From the NCBI GenBank assembly GCA_002286855.1, contig NRSV01000028.1, positions 248,001 through 312,000 of the forward strand: a DNA stretch of 64,000 bases, in the 5' to 3' direction. The first letter of the stretch is position 1. Every line of letters begins with the position of its first letter. Positions 31,355-42,574 of this stretch are shown here, one piece after another. The position numbers and the translations under genes were made by a program. The stretch is from Bipolaris cookei (lineage: Eukaryota > Ascomycota > Dothideomycetes > Pleosporales > Pleosporaceae). The notes beneath the pieces were generated by a model. The model worked only from the letters and a program-made list of their open reading frames with translations. It did not search any database and had not been told where the DNA came from.

Positions 31355-33857
31355 TTAAAAATCGTCAAGTACGCCGAGATCAGTATCGTTTTCCTTAACA
31401 ACACCGCCTTCCGTAAGAATGACGACTGATACACAGGCCGCATATGCTTCTCTGATAGCACAAGCCATGCACGTCTCTTTGATATTCGCCACAATAGCAC
31501 TGTGTCCATGGTGGGCGCACCAAGCTCTCGCAAATACCTCGTTGTCACTGACTCCAAGTGCCTCAATGGCCAGCACATTCGTAACCTGTTCATGAGCACT
31601 CTTCTTCTGCTCATTCATGAGTGCCAGTGCCTTCTTGCCAGGTGATGACTTGGACGAGGTAGGTCGAGGCGTGCGACCCGATTGCAGACCCCAATCTTGG
31701 ATGTCTACGAGGCCTTCATCGATTTTGACTGCTTTGTACGAAAAGTCATAGAACAACACTAGCTAAAGTCAGTATGAGCCAATTAATTTGAACATGCAAT
31801 TGCTTCGCACCATGAGGCCCTTGGTGGCAAGGGAAGGCATTGATAAAACTGACGTCGTACCGTAGCTTCATCGGCCAGCTCTCGCCACCACAGGCGAATA
31901 AGATCGCAGCATCAAAAACCATTGGTGGGCCAGAAGCACCTCGGCCCCCTTCTGGTCGCTCTTTGATGGGCACAAAACGAAGCTTCTCCATTCGTATCAG
32001 GTCTGTGACATCTTCCGTATCCGGCATGGGTATGTCGTAGTCATCGATTGGATAACTGTCCTCTATTGTTCCCAAAGGGTTCGTACGATCATCCATACTT
32101 TCAACATCAACCGGTATGAGCACTGGGTCTGGAGACTCAAGCTGCCTAATCTTGACACACTCCGTCCGTTTGAGTTCAGGGGTGTAGATGCATGGCCCAA
32201 TCCAGCCTGCGATTTGCTTCACCCCACGCGCAGCTCCTAGGACTTTACCAACAATACATTGGGCTGACCAGTAAGTGTTGGCACGGTACTGAAATCCAGA
32301 TGCTGGGTGCATGTGCGTAAGATACTTGAGAGCGTCACCAGTATCCTGGTCACAGTCGATCAAACTGTTCATGATGAGCCATGGCAGCGTGCGACCCGGC
32401 AAAATAATGCCGGAAAACCACGACATGGCATCTGCAGACCTGTCTTCGACGGCCTTTTCATTCGGGTCCCGCTCGTCTAGAATGTACTCGATCTCGTCCA
32501 TGTTGGGCCACTTGAGGGTCGCAGCAAAGATCCGCAGAGCTTCTATCTGTCTACTTTTACTCTTAAGATCAAAGCTGAACGTACTTTGCGTGGACGATGT
32601 CCGCGTTTTGGTAATTTCCATGTTCTCAAGCCATCGCTGTGCCACAGCTAGGTCCCATGTAATTATAGGAGGAAGCTGCGAAATCAGCTTGCGCTTGGAC
32701 TTTTCGGAATGCCCCTTGGAATGGATGCGGAGGTACAGCTCTACAGAGAGCAACAGTTGATGGAAGAAGTCTTGCTTCTTACGCTGATCGGGCGCGTCAA
32801 AGAACTTTGCTACAACCTGGTTTCTAGGTTGTGAAAAGTCTATCCACTGCGGGTTGCTCAACACGGTAATGAGGTCTGTAATCTGCTGATCAATCCGAAT
32901 ATGGCGGCGCTCCTCATCGTATCGTTCCGGATCTTCGATGAGCGTGGTATACAGATAATGGTACAAATCCTCAGGGTCCTATTGAAAGCAAAGTTAGGGA
33001 GACGAACCAAACAGAAAAAAGCACCCGGCGCACGACTGTTGACTGACATCTTCATTAAGTCCACTTTCCAGCTTCTGTAGTCTGTCGAGGATTTGCAGGA
33101 GCTTAATTTTTCGCGGTTGGGCGTCACCAGCAAACTTGATGGGGGCATGACTTGTTCCAGACTTGCTCACCCAATAGTTGAGCGTTGTAGTGCCCGCACT
33201 CTTTCCAAATGCATATGCCATGCACGGGTACTCATGAGACGACCACGGGAATTGATCATCGCGCGTACCCGTCATGTTGAGCGAAATATCCCGGTATGCC
33301 TGCTGCTGAAAGTGTGCACGATCGGTTCGGCTCTGGTGCTCAGCTTCCAGAACCGCGTAAAAGCGATTGTATCCATCTGGTGCATTTGCTATGGCATCTC
33401 GATATCCCTTGAAAGTAGATGCCCCTGCACAGATGAGGTCATCTGCTTCGGCTGGGTCCAATGCATCCTCAGATCTGTATCCTTTTGGCGGCCACCGTCT
33501 CGACTTGCGAAAGTCTTCAAAGGGCGTCGGGTGGGAATACGACCCGGCGCGACGAGAGGGCGAGAACTTCTGGTAGGGCACCATGTGAACCTCGCCCCCA
33601 CTAGATGAGGGCCGAGTGGGATTTGGCTGTGAGCCATGTCTGGCGATGCGCGTGCGGGTGACGACGGGCGATGTTCGTGTTCTTGAGCTCTTGGTGAGCT
33701 GCAGTTGGTTGAAGTCGTCGTTGAGCTGTGGAAACGGCTCAGTAGGGAAGGCATAGGGCAGGGCACAGGGTGCTGAGGGCGGTTCGGGACGGCGCGCCCC
33801 CCATTGACTATCATACTGGCGTTTGCTAACCTCTCGGCGAGCGTATTCAGATGCCAT
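31355..33857 (-). CDS. Unrecognised large fungal protein, 793 aa
   Basis: Three exons (33857-33048, 32978-31811, 31758-31355; introns of 69 and 52 bp) give 793 aa. The junctions read SGLNED|DPEDLYHYLYTTL and HQGPH|VLFYDFSYK and both keep a good coding frame. The first ~150 residues are basic, Ser/Pro-rich and probably disordered. After that the protein looks folded, with conserved-looking blocks such as FPWSSHEYPCMAYAFG, PLLRIHS-like helices (FFHQLLLSVELYLRIHS), WSAQCIVGKVLGAARGVKQI, GPCIYTPELKRTECVK and AILFACGGESWPMKLRYDVS. No enzyme signature, signal peptide or membrane segment is recognised. Function unknown. Confidence 0.78.
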
Positions 33858-34569
33858 CTCTTATGCATAGCACTCGGTGTGAGCAGACTACATCCAACTC
33901 TGTTTGCAAGTAAGTGCGTGGTCAAGGACTGGGTGGATCTAGGAGCATGTCGCGACGCTGTTGGCAGGCCGCCAGGGCATGCGGGGTGGTGTCTCTGGCG
34001 ATACTGGGGAGGTGAGACTTGACTTGGTAGCAAGCGAGGAACATGGCGAGGGTGGAGATGTGGCGCGCCCGCTGGAACAATCACCAACTGACCTTCGTAG
34101 TACTAGAGTCGCAATGCTACCGCTGCCGTGTCTCGATCAGGAACAGAACGCGTTTACCGCGAGGCGTAATGGAGACGTCTCGGTCGCGAGGCTCTGGAGG
34201 TATACGTCGGCACACGACCTCTTAGGCCCGGTTTCGTGACAGGACACGCGTGGAGGATGTAGTGGGGGTGGGAGGGGGGGGGGGCGGGTTGGTGGAGGTT
34301 ACGTGGAGATTACTACTACTGCTGCTGCTGCTGTGTTGGGAGAAAGAAAGAGGGATGATGTGGGGGATGTTCGGACTGCTAGTTTTTTTGGGGAAGAAAT
34401 TGTTGGTGGTGTTGGATCACGAGGAAACATAGGTAGGAGAGATATGGGAGATGATTTTGATTATTGGGTAGGAAATCTCATCGAGGCTTGGTGCATAGGC
34501 GACGGTTAGGTCGTTGTAATATGGATCCGGAGTTTTTCAATATGAAGTCAAAAAACATGTACGTAACGT
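33858..34569. other. Intergenic with G-rich tract, no gene seen
   Basis: 712 bp upstream of the unrecognised 793-aa gene, containing its promoter. A G-run tract lies at about 34254-34290, followed by a (CTG)n stretch (about 34313-34334). It borders the decayed transposon island. Confidence 0.45.
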
Positions 34570-35787
34570 ACTTCACGGGTTCGTTGCCCACTTTTGCCAA
34601 GCCCCCACCACAACACGTACTACCCCCTGATGTCGTAATGACAACAGCACTTACAGCCTTCTACTGAACGTCAAATACAGTTTGCTCTTCAAGCTCTCAA
34701 ACAAGACGCGAATCTATCAGAGTGACGCGCTGGACGAGCTTCACAGGCAGATCGCTGGCCTAAAACAATGAATCTAACTAAGCTTGAGGAGAACGTAGTT
34801 GTTAACCATATAATTGAGCTTATTGAGCGTGTATTTCACCCTAGGCTCGCATATGTGGCTAATATGGCCAATTCTTTGCGCGCTGAGCGCAATCTGGGCC
34901 AGGTTGGACAAAACTGACCCAGTACATTCGTCAAGCGCCGCCCTGAGCGCAAAATATGTTTTAATCGTAAAAACAACTACAGGGGAGCCCTCTGTGAAGA
35001 TCTCAAGGCTATTCAAAACTGGTTTGGCTTAGTAGCCAACATGAAAATCAAGTATGGTATCCAGGATGAAGACACGTACACCTTTGATGAGATAGGCTTC
35101 ATGATGGACCAGATAACAACTGGAGCAGTTGTTACTGCTTCAGAAAGATGAGGGAGGCCAAAGACAATTCAGCCAGGCAATAAGGAGTGAGCAACGGTCA
35201 TCCAGGGCATCAATGCGATAGGGTGGGCCATTCAACCCTTCATTATTCTCAAGGCACACCACCACCTCTCAAGCTGGTATAAAGATGATGAGTTACCCCA
35301 GAACTGGGTTATTGGGGTCTCTGAGAATGGCTGGATGACTAATAAGTTTAGTCTAGAGTAGTTGCAGCACTTTAACGAGCTTACGAAAAGAAGGTGGTAG
35401 GCAGCCACCGCCTACTCACTATTGACGGCCATGAGAGCCATAACTCGCTAGATTTCCAATATTACTGCAAGGATAACAATATTGTTACTCTTTTTATGCC
35501 TCCGCAGTCTTCTCACCTCTTACAGCCACTTGATGTGGGCTGCTTTTCGCCGTTAAAGCGCGCGTACGGCGATGCTATCTCGGTCTTGGCACGTAATCGC
35601 ATCCACCATATCAGCAAAGAAACCTTTCTACCAGCGTTCAAAAAGGCCTATTATAAGGTTATTACACCAGAAAACATCTGCGGAGGGTTTCGAGGTGTTG
35701 GGCTTACCCCACACGATTATCACGTTGTTTTATCACAGCTTAACGTCATGCTACATACACCAACTCTACAAGCGCAAGACTGTTAAA
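34570..35787 (+). mobile_element. Degraded Fot1/pogo-type DNA transposon
   Basis: Transposase fragments are readable through many stops: FNRKNNYRGALCEDLKAIQN, WFGLVANMKIKYGIQDED, YTFDEIGFMMDQITTGAV (first catalytic Asp), WAIQPFIILKAHHHLSSWY, VIGVSENGWMTN, then in one intact frame HRLLTIDGHESHNSLDFQYY (second Asp), MPPQSSHLLQPLDVGCFSPL (third Asp) and FLPAFKKAYYKVITPENIC. It is homologous to the transposon at 53069 but clearly a different, more decayed copy. The left end may be the ACGT after a TA near 34566; no matching right terminal repeat was found, so borders are approximate. Stops such as TAG for Gln fit RIP. Confidence 0.82.
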
Positions 35788-36229
35788 GCTTTTACATCTT
35801 ACTAAGTATATCGACTTCAATCTGGATGATTTCTTGCGAAATCACACCATTCTTATGCAAAAGACACTGTTTCTACGAGAGTTGCGAAGCACTCTCTACG
35901 CACTGGCATAAATCATCGCTATTGTCGTTCGTTGCTTCGATAACATCGTATTATACAAGGTTCTCAGGAAATCCTTAGCAGATGGGTAGGAAATATCAGT
36001 ATACTCATGTGTCCATTGTTCATTGAAGATTCTAATACGTGGACAGGGACAGAGCGTTCCTTCTATTGCGACCCGATACCAGCCATGATGCAGGCTAAGC
36101 ACAGTTCTTCAATATGACTGGCGGGAGACTTCCCCACCAACCGTCATCCTGACGTTCCCTTTTTTTTTAAAAAAAAAGCAAGCTTACACTTCACTACAGA
36201 GATGGATATGGCGACAGCGTATCAGGAAT
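35788..36229. other. Intergenic between transposon relic and Zn2Cys6 relic
   Basis: About 440 bp without a gene. A T-run meeting an A-run forms a small perfect palindrome at about 36161-36178. Confidence 0.4.
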
Positions 36230-38586
36230 ATGAGTAAAGCTTTCCGTCAAATACTACCTGGAACAGGAAAAATCGACAGAGAATCGCCAGTAGGATCGAC
36301 AGACAACAACCAGAAGAAGAAGAAGCCACGATCCCAGGCATGCGAGGCATGTCGGCTCCACAAAACAAAGGTTCCACATCACTTTGAGAAACATTCATCC
36401 AAGTGTTAACCATCCTGCAGTGCACCAGTAAGCAGCCAACATGTAAGGTGTGCCTTGAACGCAAGATGATTTGCCGATACGTCGAAACAGAAGCACCTCA
36501 AACCAAGCGAAAGTACAAAGATTTAGGAAAGAAAACGTCTGCATATGAAAAGCTGCTCAGGCTCATGCAAACACTACTTGAGCAGGATACATTCGATATT
36601 TTCAAACGATTAAGGGCTGGAGGAAACGTTGGCGCTATCTTGAATCACGTTAAAGACTGTGATTTATTGTTGCAAATGTAGCTTGTACCAGAGACTAAAC
36701 TCCGATATGAGATCCTTTACAGCAGCGATATGCCGGAATTACTACTAACATCTGGGAGCCCTTACCTCGGCTCGTTGATCTACGAAGCGGCTTCATAGCG
36801 TGCCTTGCACTCAAACGCGCAGGAGCCTACAGCTACAGAGCCTCAGCAGCCTGTCGTTCCAGCGAAAACTACACAGATGTATCAGGACATGTATGTCAAA
36901 CCATACCATGCAGCAATATTTGTAGAGCCCCGCCTCGAGAACACGAGAATTTTAAAGTGAGCTACGATTTGTGGAGATGAAGGACTTATGCGAAAACTAC
37001 TAGATGCATACTTTACAAATGGATACCACCTCTGATCAATGTTTCACAAGGACTACTTCTTGGAGGATTTACCAAGTGCTAAATCACTCAAGTCGAGGAC
37101 ATCCGGCAGTTTCGCATTACTGGTGAATGCCACACTAGCATATGCATGCGTAAGTATTACTTTGCGACTTTGGTACACGAGACCAATGCTCTGACTTTGC
37201 CCTAATAATGCTGCTACGAGAAGATTCCGAATTGCTTTCACTATTGGGAACCTGAAAGCCTTGGATACCGTTTCTTCGCTGAAGCAAGGAGGATGTGGGA
37301 AGCGCTCTCTGTTAGCGGCAAAAATTGCATTCTTGTGTCGGCCCAGGCTGCGCTAGTCATTAACAGCGTTTACAATCTATACGACTTGAAAGGTCTTGCT
37401 ATCGCTGGGGATCTAAAGCTGTTCGATGGAAATGCACATGTTAAGTCTGAGCGAAGACGCAACGCTAGGAACTTCAGTGTGTGGTGCCTCTTTAACGTTT
37501 ATAGTTAAGTACCTCGTGTCTTAGTTACATTCTAGATGATTCATACCAGAGTAACAGTCATATTGCTTGGCAATATTTTCGCCCACCCCTTCTGGTTGAG
37601 CAACCCAAGGTTCCGCTTCCCGATCCTTCTACTAACCCGGCCTGGTACAGTGAGATATGGACCAAGTATCCTCTGAGTAAAACATTGTCGCCGACACATT
37701 ATGGGCATTACTCTAAAGCGATATCTGACTTTAGTGTAATCCTTGGCGAATTGCTTCATGTGTCATTTAGCAGGGATTCAACACTCTCAGCACAGCAAGC
37801 GATGATATTCGTGCGTCGGTTGTTGAACTGGTTCAAGGACCTCCCTACAGTTCTCGAGCCAAAAAAAAACATCATACTCCCCGCTCACTTTCTTATACAG
37901 TAAGTTATCCTTTTTTTTTCCTCTAAGATCAAAGGAACTTGACCGATTGACCTATCAGCCTCGATTATTATATTGTCATTATGTTGATTTGTCAGCCTTT
38001 TAGTGGTGACCAGTGGAATGATGAGTATACTCCTAAAGATATTGTTCTGAACGCGAAGCGCGATGTCAATGTCCTTGTACGGCTATACTATGTTCGACAC
38101 GGCTTCAAAGCTGCGCATGTCTACTTAACATCCTCACTGTCAAAATTGGGTTTCATGTCTTTGCACAGCCTCAACAGCCCGGTAACGCCGGAAGAGCTTG
38201 AATTGAACCGATCGAGCCTTCTTCTGGCTCTTGAAGGCCTACGTGAACAAGGCCGCAATCACTACATTACAAGGACGATATATCACATCATGAAATCTCA
38301 GCTCCGACCTGAAGAAGCACGACTTCTACAGGGTTTGGAGACGCCGGAAACAACAGCTGATGAGAGTCTTAGTCTGGTGGTTAAGACACAGTCAGAGTGG
38401 TATCCCCGCATCGTTGATATTTCGGACGCCCCGGTCGACGAAGAGCTCTCAAAGCTAGCAAACCAGTTTCTGAAGCTTGACTCGGGTTTGCAGAGCGACA
38501 GACGTTGCAGCTCCGCGCCAACAAGTTTTTTGAGTAGGCAGGCGCCTTTCACCAAAATCGAATTACTTATAATAAGTGTAGTATGA
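36230..38586 (+). pseudogene. Zn(II)2Cys6 transcription factor, broken
   Basis: The DNA-binding part is intact: exon 36230-36370 (ending QACEACRLHKTK) and a 50-bp intron with GTTAAC branch site lead into CTSKQPTCKVCLERKMICRY, giving the full C-x2-C-x6-C-x6-C-x2-C-x6-C zinc cluster. A Leu-rich helix (YEKLLRLMQTLLEQDTFDI) and RLRAGGNVGAIL follow, then a TAG after LLQM. The regulatory (fungal_trans-like) part survives in pieces: AQAALVINSVYNLYDLKGLA (near 37350), LLVEQPKVPLPDPSTNPAWY (near 37585), SPTHYGHYSKAISDFSVILG (37688) and the 3' third (37981-38586, WNDEYTPKDIVLNAKRDVNV). Stops and frame changes break it in at least five places. Homologues regulate transcription in the nucleus; the target is unknown. 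Confidence 0.82.
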
Positions 38587-38970
38587 TTAGTCCTAACGCG
38601 TTCTAATTGCACAGAATGGCAGTTATCACTAACATTGCATATCAAAAGCGACCATCTCACAACACAGATCATTAACATCCATCTTTGCGTAGCGGGACGC
38701 CACAAACACTCCCCAACATAACAAAGTAGATAACAGGTTAGCAGAATATATATTCGCAGAATAGCAGTCCTAAGCTATAGAGTCCATTATTCCTATCTGT
38801 CTTTTAGAGGTAGATCTTATTTCACTTTACTTTGTCTTTTGTAGCATAAAATAGTAATTCATCTCTATTCTCATCAGATTACACCAATCACATAACTTCT
38901 TCAGAGCTTTGCCTCTCCGGCCCTAACACACTCAGCTTCCTCTTCACCAATTGCTCAAGTCTTTCTCAAC
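38587..38970. other. Convergent intergenic region, no gene seen
   Basis: 384 bp, AT-rich, between the Zn2Cys6 relic and the 3' end of the dienelactone hydrolase gene. Confidence 0.4.
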
Positions 38971-40023
38971 TCACAGGTGCTTGTGGAAAAAGTCCAGTAC
39001 CAGCTTGTAACCGCGCTCGTAACCCTTCCTTACTTCCTCCTTGCTCAAATCACTGCGAGCAGCCATCCAGCCGTGAATCTGGTCTGGGAACCACTCTACG
39101 ACATGAGGAACCTTGATGCCTTCCTGCCACTTCTGAACATCACCCTTGTCCTCGTCACCCGATGGAAGCATGATGTAGGGAATGGTAATGCCAGGCGCAT
39201 CGTCGCCAGCAACCATGGCGGGATGGCACGCAGCTGCGACCTTGAATTTTGTGCCCTCCATTGATGAGAGATTGACAATCTACGCGGTGTCAGCATATCT
39301 TCGATTCGTGAAATCACTTGAGCATACCTTTCCACCCCAGCAGTAGCCAACGATGGCCCACTTCTCGATGCCGTTCTTTTGGCTCAGCTCATCCACAAGC
39401 TTGGGGATGCGCGGTAGAGTCTTTGGGGGTGCAGCCTTCGTCTGGAAGAACTCGCCCATCTTCTTCTTTTTTTCATCATTGTCCGGTGGCATCCAGGAAA
39501 TGTCGGCTGGGCTACCCTCGAAGAAGTCGGGCATGAAAACCTGGTATTTTTGGCTGTCTGTGTATGCGAGGATGTCGGCTCCCTGCAGAGTCTGGTTGAA
39601 AAAGCCAAAGATGTCGTAGACTACCAAGATACCGATCTTTGCGTCCTTGGGGCCAGTCGCATCTGGGCTACTGTTAGTACAAACTGTAATGGGCAGTTGA
39701 TGGAACCCACATGTCTTTAGGCCATCAGCCTGGATGTAGTCACCCTTAGGCTGGTATCCCTGGCTGACGACAGCGGGGGTGTTGCAGCATGCCTGCGACT
39801 GCGTGGATTCTGTCGACATGTTTGCAATGGGTCGTGTTGTTGGTGTGGTAAGCTCTTGTTTATATGCACTTGGGCGCTGGTAGCAAGAAACAGATCGTGG
39901 TACAGCAATTGAAGCACGGTGCAAGTTGTGTGCAGCAAGGCGAGTAGGAGCAGATTGGAAAAGCGATATTTTACGAGCAATGGCGCGCATGATGAGCTGG
40001 TTCGGTATTTGTGAAGCTGCCAT
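38971..40023 (-). CDS. Dienelactone hydrolase-family alpha/beta hydrolase
   Basis: Three exons (40023-39711, 39662-39328, 39279-38971; introns of 48 bp each) give 318 aa. The first intron (gtgggt...tagcccag, branch TACTAAC) joins GLKT-Y to ATGPKDAKIGILVVYDIFGF, the usual spacing of this family. The nucleophile motif GYCWGGK supplies Cys, QIHGWMAARSD supplies His; the Asp should lie in the MLPSGDEDKGD segment. Family members hydrolyse dienelactones or other small esters. The first 68 residues are Arg/Ser/Ala-rich with few acids and look like a mitochondrial presequence; a second in-frame ATG at 39819 (MSTESTQSQACC) would give a cytosolic form. Substrate unknown. Confidence 0.88.
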
Positions 40024-40211
40024 CGGCCGCTTGGTGGGGAAGCTGCCGTTCGGACCTACCCCACTCTCATGATGTCACCAGAGCTGGTTGTGTAAAGTAA
40101 TAGTATGGCTTCTTGTGCCAGTTCTTATCACTACACCAGCTCGTCGTCGGAAGTTCACTTGGAATATCAGGTAAAACGCTGATAATAGTACATCTTGTTC
40201 TATTCCGCTGT

Positions 40212-42212
40212 CTAAGCATCCAGGTTGAGCCTTTCTAGCAGAGTATCTATTTTGCCTAGCAAAATCTGATAGTTCATTGCATCTTGTGCAAATTCATCAC
40301 CCACCTCTTCGCCATCTAGATTCCTAATGACACCAGCGGTAACCTGTTGCTCTACCGGTGCAACGTTCTCGTCATTTCTTGTCTTCTCTGGCACATCATC
40401 TTCCAGAGCAAGATCGCCAATTGCATCTACGATATCTCCTTCACTCGTTGCCTTAATTGCTGCATTTTCATCCATCATTTCGTCTAGCCCACTGTCTTCA
40501 AAGCGGAGCCTGAAGCGTTCGGAGAGATAGTACCGTATATCGTCGACGAGTTCAACAGTATCTGTTTCCTGTCGGGCTTTGACGCGTTTTGCGGATTCTT
40601 GAACAAGCTCGGCAAATTCAGGCTGATCAATATAATACTCGAGGCGATAGGCAATGTACCGTGCTGCAAACTCTTCCAGACGCTGTACACGGGTATCCCA
40701 ACCTGCCCGAATGACTTCGTAGATGTCAACAGCCTCATCGGCATCGGTAGCGCCCCGGGGATTATCTGACTCTACCGCAGAGGTTGCACCGTTGCCCAGA
40801 GCAGAAATGATAATAGCTGCGCGCTGCTTGAGTTTCTCAATAAAGAGCTGATCTGCTGCAAACAGCACGTCAATGGCAATGTCAAGACCAAAATCTGCAC
40901 GCTCAGTGTACAAAAACCTCAAGATGATCTCGAGAACTGCTGGCGAGCAGTCAATGGTCACAACCTGCAAGTGGGGTGTGTCCTGCGCTTCCTTGAATTG
41001 GGAGCTGAACATTGTCATAAAATACTCAGAGCGCAGCAACATGGCCCGATGCGCAGGAAAGACGGTCGATTTGCGTGGCGCTCGCTGTCGCGATGGTGAG
41101 CGTGTTCGACCTGGACCAACTGGTATACCTGAGAGGGGTCCAGAAGTGGTTCGGACAGGCGGGGTCGACGACTCTGGTGGCCCCAATAGCTGCCCTGTTT
41201 CATTCTCCTCTTCATCTTCGTCGGCACGCAGCAGAATATCAGCAAAGATTGAGTTTTGGCGATCCCATCGTATGCTATCCACCTTGTCGGTATCCACGAC
41301 CTTCTTGTGCCGGAGAACGTTTGTTTTGAACCAAGATTCTAATTGATCCCGACCCCGTTCTAGTTCGTCTGCGCGTCGTTGGCGCAACAATCGTCGATCT
41401 GGGACTTCGGTAATGTCTACAAACAAGCGTTCTATTTCTAGATGCTTGCCGATCTTATCGATACCGCTCAGTATCACACGTTCTTTTTCGTCGTCAAGTC
41501 CAAATAACGCCCGCCGAATCGAGACCTCTTGGAAGTATAGATATTGAAGCGCCACACCAAGCGACTCTGCTGGGATAGTATCTGGCAGTCTCCACGTGGA
41601 TGTGCTGGGTGCTGCCTCGAGCTTCTTTGCAAAGTACGGGGATCGCACGGCGAGGAGGAACTTGTGCAGGTGAAATTCTCGGCCATAGGCGGTGATTGTA
41701 ATGTCTGTCGTTTTGGGCTCGGTTCTCGTAAGGAGGGAGGTGATATGTGCGGCGAGTGGCTGCAGGGGATTCGACGACTTTGCATAGTCGTAGGATAGGA
41801 GGAGGTTTCGTATCCTGTCGTTGAGTGCGTTGTAGAGACATCGTTCGCCTTGGAAGGTATCGCGCTCGCACAGCGCGCCGTTCTCAAGCAGGAGGCGTAT
41901 GACTTCGTAGTGGCCACACAGACTGGCCTTGAGCAGTCAGCGCATAACCCTTGTTATTATGCAGGGCAGCAAAGCGGGGTGTCATACCAAAATCAGGGGC
42001 GTATAGTCAAACTTATCTCTGGCATTGATGTTGACTCCAGTGGAAATCATCTCCTGGCAGACCTTGAGGTCTCCACGGCGGCATGCCTCGCAGAAGAGTC
42101 TAAAGTCGTCGCTCAAGTCGAGAGGGTTCTCTTCCTTGAGCTGGCCCGACAAGATGGCCTGCGCCTCAGTCGCGAGGGCGGCCTCGATCTCGTACTTTTT
42201 CTTGACATCCAT
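40212..42212 (-). CDS. Ankyrin/BTB-domain protein, ABTB1/Btb3-like
   Basis: Two exons (42212-41988 and 41927-40212, 59-bp intron) give 646 aa from MDVKKKYEIEAAL. Ankyrin repeats occupy about residues 35-110 (LFCEACRRGDLKVCQEMIST, DYTPLILASLCGHYEVIRLL across the intron). A first BTB-like region follows (YGREFHLHKFLLAVRSPYFA), and a second at about residues 360-440 (VFPAHRAMLLRSEYFMTMFS, LEIILRFLYTERADF). Such proteins are adaptors that recruit substrates to Cullin-3 ubiquitin ligases; S. pombe Btb3 and human ABTB1 share this layout. The C-terminal ~100 residues are acidic. The upstream frame to 42416 adds unconserved residues and was not used. It is divergent from the NIMA-type kinase gene. 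Confidence 0.88.
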
Positions 42213-42574
42213 TGTTTTTGCGCAGTAGCAACAAGCATCGAGGACGTGTGGATATGTACGATGTCCGTGTCGCCAGCTATGACGAGCGTCGACGCAGATC
42301 GGAGGTGTGCTATCGATAAGGCCGAGCGCAAGGGAGACCCCGGCCAGCCAGCAGGACAAAGCCAGGCTAGTGCGCTGCGTTGCTGGGTTGACGGCCGCTA
42401 GTGTAAACAGCACCAAACACCTAAGAAACCTGGCCTTCTATCCCGCCTTTCCCGTCGTCCTCTGCACTCCTCCGCCACCGGCCTTCGCAACTTTACTAAC
42501 ACAGCAGCCTGCTCTTCTTTTTGTTTTTGCATCCCATACTTGCATGTCTTTTGCGCAATAGCCCTACCGCCACC
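42213..42574. promoter_or_regulatory. Divergent region between BTB and NIMA-kinase genes
   Basis: 362 bp between outward-facing start codons; presumed shared promoter. The kinase ATG sits in a good context (accgccaccatg). Confidence 0.5.

Noticed and set aside
39663..39710. Dienelactone hydrolase without the first intron (the frame stays open)
   Set aside because: The retained 16 residues break the family spacing, while the intron has a TACTAAC branch site and restores GLKTYATGPKD.
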